64,000 bases of DNA from CAZSDU01 sp963662525 (GTDB lineage: Bacteria > Bacteroidota > Bacteroidia > Bacteroidales > FEN-979), in contig OY759717.1 in assembly GCA_963662525.1 (NCBI GenBank), forward strand, positions 1,488,001 through 1,552,000, in the 5' to 3' direction. Position numbers and translations under genes: made by a program. Positions 61,738-64,000 of this stretch are shown piece after piece. The notes beneath the pieces were generated by a model that saw only the letters and a program-made list of their open reading frames with translations, searched no databases and had not been told where the DNA came from. Position 1 is the stretch's first letter, and the number at the start of each line of letters is the position of its first letter.

Positions 61738-61917
61738 TCCACAGGGTTGACAACCCATACTCAGCACCCTGATATTCTGTAACATGCAGTAATAGAGCCA
61801 TCTGATTTGCCGTCGCTGCACACTACTCTGACGAAATATCTAACCGTCAGTTCATCCTCGATTTTGCGAAAGTGGTTGATTTTATTGAGGAAACGGAAGT
61901 TCTGGATATATCTTGAA
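61738..61917. repeat. GTGGTTGATTTTATTGA-family repeat, copy C
   Basis: Shares CAGCACCCTGATATTCTGTA, ACATGCAGTA, TCGCTGCACAC and GAAAGTGGTTGATTTTATTG with copies A, B and D; the middle is more diverged. With the two hairpins around it, it accounts for the 430-bp gap between the small ORF and the oxidase gene; 61600-61735 shows nothing recognisable. Confidence 0.75.
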
Positions 61918-61947
61918 AGCCGACCGGAATATCAGGTCGGCTTTCAA
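61913..61947. terminator. Hairpin after the heme-copper oxidase gene
   Basis: Arms TTGAAAGCCGACC (61913-61925) and GGTCGGCTTTCAA (61935-61947), 13 bp perfect with a 9-nt loop, 17 bp beyond the stop of the minus-strand gene at 61965. The U-run is short. Confidence 0.6.
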
Positions 61948-61964
61948 AACAACAATCAGAATTA

Positions 61965-63587
61965 TCATTCCTTAGTAAGTACCAGTTCTTTGGTTTTTAA
62001 TTTAGAAGGCATAAAAATCCCGATCACGCCATTGATACCAACACTCATAACAATGTTGAAAAAGAAGGCCAGGAATGCAAACAACAACAAAGCACCACAC
62101 AAAGCCGACAGAATCATATAAGTGTTGAATTCACCATTTACATATAATGACCTGCGGAGCATTCCGTGCAGTCCGGCCATTCCCATAAATGCGCCCATGC
62201 CGATGCCTCCAATAAGTTGTCCCCAGAAATGAAAATTAGCAAGTTTCTGGCTGTACAACTGGGCCCCGTTTGTCAGTATCGGGAAAAGAATATAAATTGC
62301 AGCATAGAGTGTCATGGCAAGTCCGACAAGAATAGCAACATGCACATGAGGACCAATGACCCACTGAGTATTGTGAAGAATCCTGTTCAGGCCGATGTCA
62401 GCCTGCATGATCCCGGCAGGAACTGCGAGAGCAAATCCAAGCAGGCCACCAAGAAGGAATTTTAAAGGGTTAGTCATTTTAAGAGGCCTGGCACTCCAGA
62501 GTGTGGCGAGGGTAATGAAGAAGGCCAGCCCCTGAGTTATCAGCTCAAATGCTGTTACCATTTCACCAGACAGTACTTTTAAAAATCCCGGCTGTGCCTG
62601 ATCAGAGAGTAAGTGGTGTGACCAGACTGTCCATGAAACAACCAATTCAACGAATAACGCTGCCCTGGCAATATTTTCCATGAATAACTTCTTTCCTGTG
62701 ATCAGTGTTGCAAGCAGATACCAGGTACCGGCAACAAAAATAAGGACCAGTCCATCGGCTACAAGATCGAGCCCCCACCAGAACCAGTTTTTGTAAAGGA
62801 GTGCATCAATGGTAGTGTCCTTCAGGCTAACGCCAAACAGGGCAAAAACCATATAAACCAGGATCAGGACACCAGTAAATATGATGATACCCGAATTCAG
62901 GGCTACATCTACCGTTCCACGGGCAATGGCAGCTACAGGAAGGGAGACCAAGTGTTCCTTCTTATTCTTGGAAAACAGGCTTCTGATCCCACTTATACCA
63001 AGAGCTGAACCAATCAACGCTCCAGAAGGTTGTTTTTCCCACCCTTCAGGTGTATAGGTGATGGTTGCAAAAACATTGATGACAAAGAACACCGTTCCAA
63101 GCATCACCAGAGCTATTCCGAGGATGAAGAAAATTCCTCCCAGAATGCTGAATTGAGTGAAATCAACCGGCAAAGGCCAGTAAAGCGTGTATAGCGGGGC
63201 ATAATGGGTTAAAAATCCTGAAAGCCAGAATGTGAAAGTCCCTATAGTAACCAACCAGAAATTCCAGTTGGCAAGTTTTATGCTCCAAAGAGGTTTTTTC
63301 ATCAGGAAAGGAACCAGAAAAAGGAAGGCCCCAAAAACGATTGAATAGGTTGAACCAAAGATCCCTACCAGCGGATGAGCGGTCATGATGGCAAAAAACT
63401 GGTTTGTTGAGATCGCTGGAATTGGCTGGATTTCATAAATCCGCATGACCATTCCTTCAATAACGGCAAATGCATAATAAACCAACCCTATCACGACAAA
63501 ACGAAGGGTGAGTTTTTGCATGGGGGTAAGGCTGTCGGGTTTGAACAAAGCCTGTTCACCTTTTATTAATGTTTGTAAAAAGTTCAT
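61965..63587 (-). CDS. Heme-copper oxidase superfamily subunit I, non-canonical NO-reductase-like
   Basis: A 540-residue protein with 12 or more helices. Heme and metal ligands in order: His71 (MTAHPLVGIFG, low-spin heme), WWGLDLVADG with Asp274 where NorB has His (WWVVHLWVEG) and Asp278 where NorB has Glu, SHH (His324-His325) for the active-site metal, and GPHVHVAI (His414, His416) for the two hemes. No HPEVY Cu-Tyr motif is present, so it is not a normal oxygen reductase. It starts 30 bp after the partner subunit II gene. I infer an NO reductase of the alternative (eNOR/sNOR/gNOR/nNOR-type) kind. Confidence 0.8.
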   Translation of the reverse strand: MNFLQTLIKGEQALFKPDSLTPMQKLTLRFVVIGLVYYAFAVIEGMVMRIYEIQPIPAISTNQFFAIMTAHPLVGIFGSTYSIVFGAFLFLVPFLMKKPLWSIKLANWNFWLVTIGTFTFWLSGFLTHYAPLYTLYWPLPVDFTQFSILGGIFFILGIALVMLGTVFFVINVFATITYTPEGWEKQPSGALIGSALGISGIRSLFSKNKKEHLVSLPVAAIARGTVDVALNSGIIIFTGVLILVYMVFALFGVSLKDTTIDALLYKNWFWWGLDLVADGLVLIFVAGTWYLLATLITGKKLFMENIARAALFVELVVSWTVWSHHLLSDQAQPGFLKVLSGEMVTAFELITQGLAFFITLATLWSARPLKMTNPLKFLLGGLLGFALAVPAGIMQADIGLNRILHNTQWVIGPHVHVAILVGLAMTLYAAIYILFPILTNGAQLYSQKLANFHFWGQLIGGIGMGAFMGMAGLHGMLRRSLYVNGEFNTYMILSALCGALLLFAFLAFFFNIVMSVGINGVIGIFMPSKLKTKELVLTKE

Positions 63588-63617
63588 GTTGATGAATTTT
63601 AAGTTAATACCTATGGA

Positions 63618-64000
63618 TTAATTATTGGCTGTAGTGTTACATGTTACAATGACAGCATCTTTCAGGACGATATTCCACCCTGTTGGCCCCGAATATTCCG
63701 TTGATCTGATCGTGTAAGTACCTGATTTGTCGAATTGCCAGAGTATATCATTCGGATGTCCGGGAACCACCTGCATCTGGAAAACCATGGAATTGTCCTG
63801 ACGGAATAATCCGAAGCCATAGGTTAAATCGTGTGACAGGACAGAAAACAGCACCTTTTCGTTGCAACTGATATTCAGCGTTGGTTCGGGAAGTGTGAAT
63901 TTGTGTTTCTCTATCGTGATGTTAAAAACTTTGTCGGCCTTGATTTCGGCACGGTTCAAATCCATGGGAGCCCATGGAATGGTGTTAAAGGTTACAATAT
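63618..64000 (-). CDS. CuA-less oxidase subunit II (cupredoxin), 5' end beyond window
   Basis: At least 127 codons of a cupredoxin-fold subunit. The frame stays open to the window edge (IVTFNTIPWAPMDLNRAEIK), so the ATG at 63965 is internal and the transmembrane N-terminus is outside. The CuA-binding positions are altered: the typical CAEYCG..H cluster reads STEYSGPTGWN, so both Cys and the following His are missing; SHDLTYGFGLF retains one His. It should not accept electrons from cytochrome c via CuA, which agrees with quinol feeding of the neighbouring subunit I. Confidence 0.8.
   Translation of the reverse strand, partial: IVTFNTIPWAPMDLNRAEIKADKVFNITIEKHKFTLPEPTLNISCNEKVLFSVLSHDLTYGFGLFRQDNSMVFQMQVVPGHPNDILWQFDKSGTYTIRSTEYSGPTGWNIVLKDAVIVTCNTTANN

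Overview
The window looks like a chromosome segment of an environmental Bacteroidota, probably a Bacteroidales-like anaerobe or facultative anaerobe. The evidence is: type IX secretion C-terminal sorting domains; many N-terminal signal peptides and lipoboxes on secreted enzymes; SusC/D-era carboxypeptidase-regulatory-like, FISUMP and DUF4403 families; promoters of the Bacteroidota type (TTTG, about 19 nt, TAnnTTTG); and few recognisable Shine-Dalgarno sites. No tRNA, rRNA, CRISPR array or intact insertion sequence was seen.

Region 1 (1-22.9 kb) is a set of mostly exported or envelope proteins. It holds an amidohydrolase, two alpha/beta hydrolases, a carboxypeptidase-regulatory-like protein, a TPR/DUF2723-like protein, two paralogous T9SS beta-propeller proteins flanking an SBBP-repeat protein, an isochorismatase, a class V aminotransferase with a degenerate extra N-terminal domain, a DUF4403 lipoprotein, a Crp/Fnr regulator next to a ferredoxin/membrane protein and a methyltransferase pseudogene, a metallophosphoesterase lipoprotein, and an SRPBCC-like membrane protein.

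Region 2 (23-39 kb) is a defence island on the minus strand. In transcription order it is hsdM, a string of embedded cargo genes, hsdS, hsdR, then a zeta-toxin-like pair. The cargo is an HU protein with a Cys/membrane partner, a TcmP/DUF5131 pair, a coiled-coil membrane protein and a TIR-STAND-TPR protein. Pieces of the hsdM 3' end recur two or three times between the cargo modules, as if modules were repeatedly added at the hsdM end with duplication of that end. An ORF6N gene just beyond is bracketed by a compound direct repeat.

Region 3 (39-57 kb) contains a DUF3795 protein, an envelope pair, a LuxR-type response regulator, a beta-lactamase-fold serine hydrolase, a complete kdpA-B-C-D-E potassium-uptake operon with full-length KdpD, a small lipoprotein bracketed by a 37-bp repeat, a methyltransferase, a FISUMP protein and an ankyrin-repeat protein.

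Region 4 (56.7-64 kb) carries a lone secreted SecD-P1-like protein, a HEPN/MNT pair, a K+/H+ antiporter, a previously uncalled 39-residue membrane protein with a strong terminator, and a heme-copper oxidase-superfamily pair. Subunit I of that pair has Asp where the first active-site His is expected, and subunit II has lost the CuA ligands. This makes it a candidate quinol-fed, non-canonical NO reductase.

Several dispersed short-repeat families (8-bp GGTGAGNT arrays, TGCATTCC arrays, a GTGGTTGATTTTATTGA family) occupy the intergenic spaces and in places enter genes.
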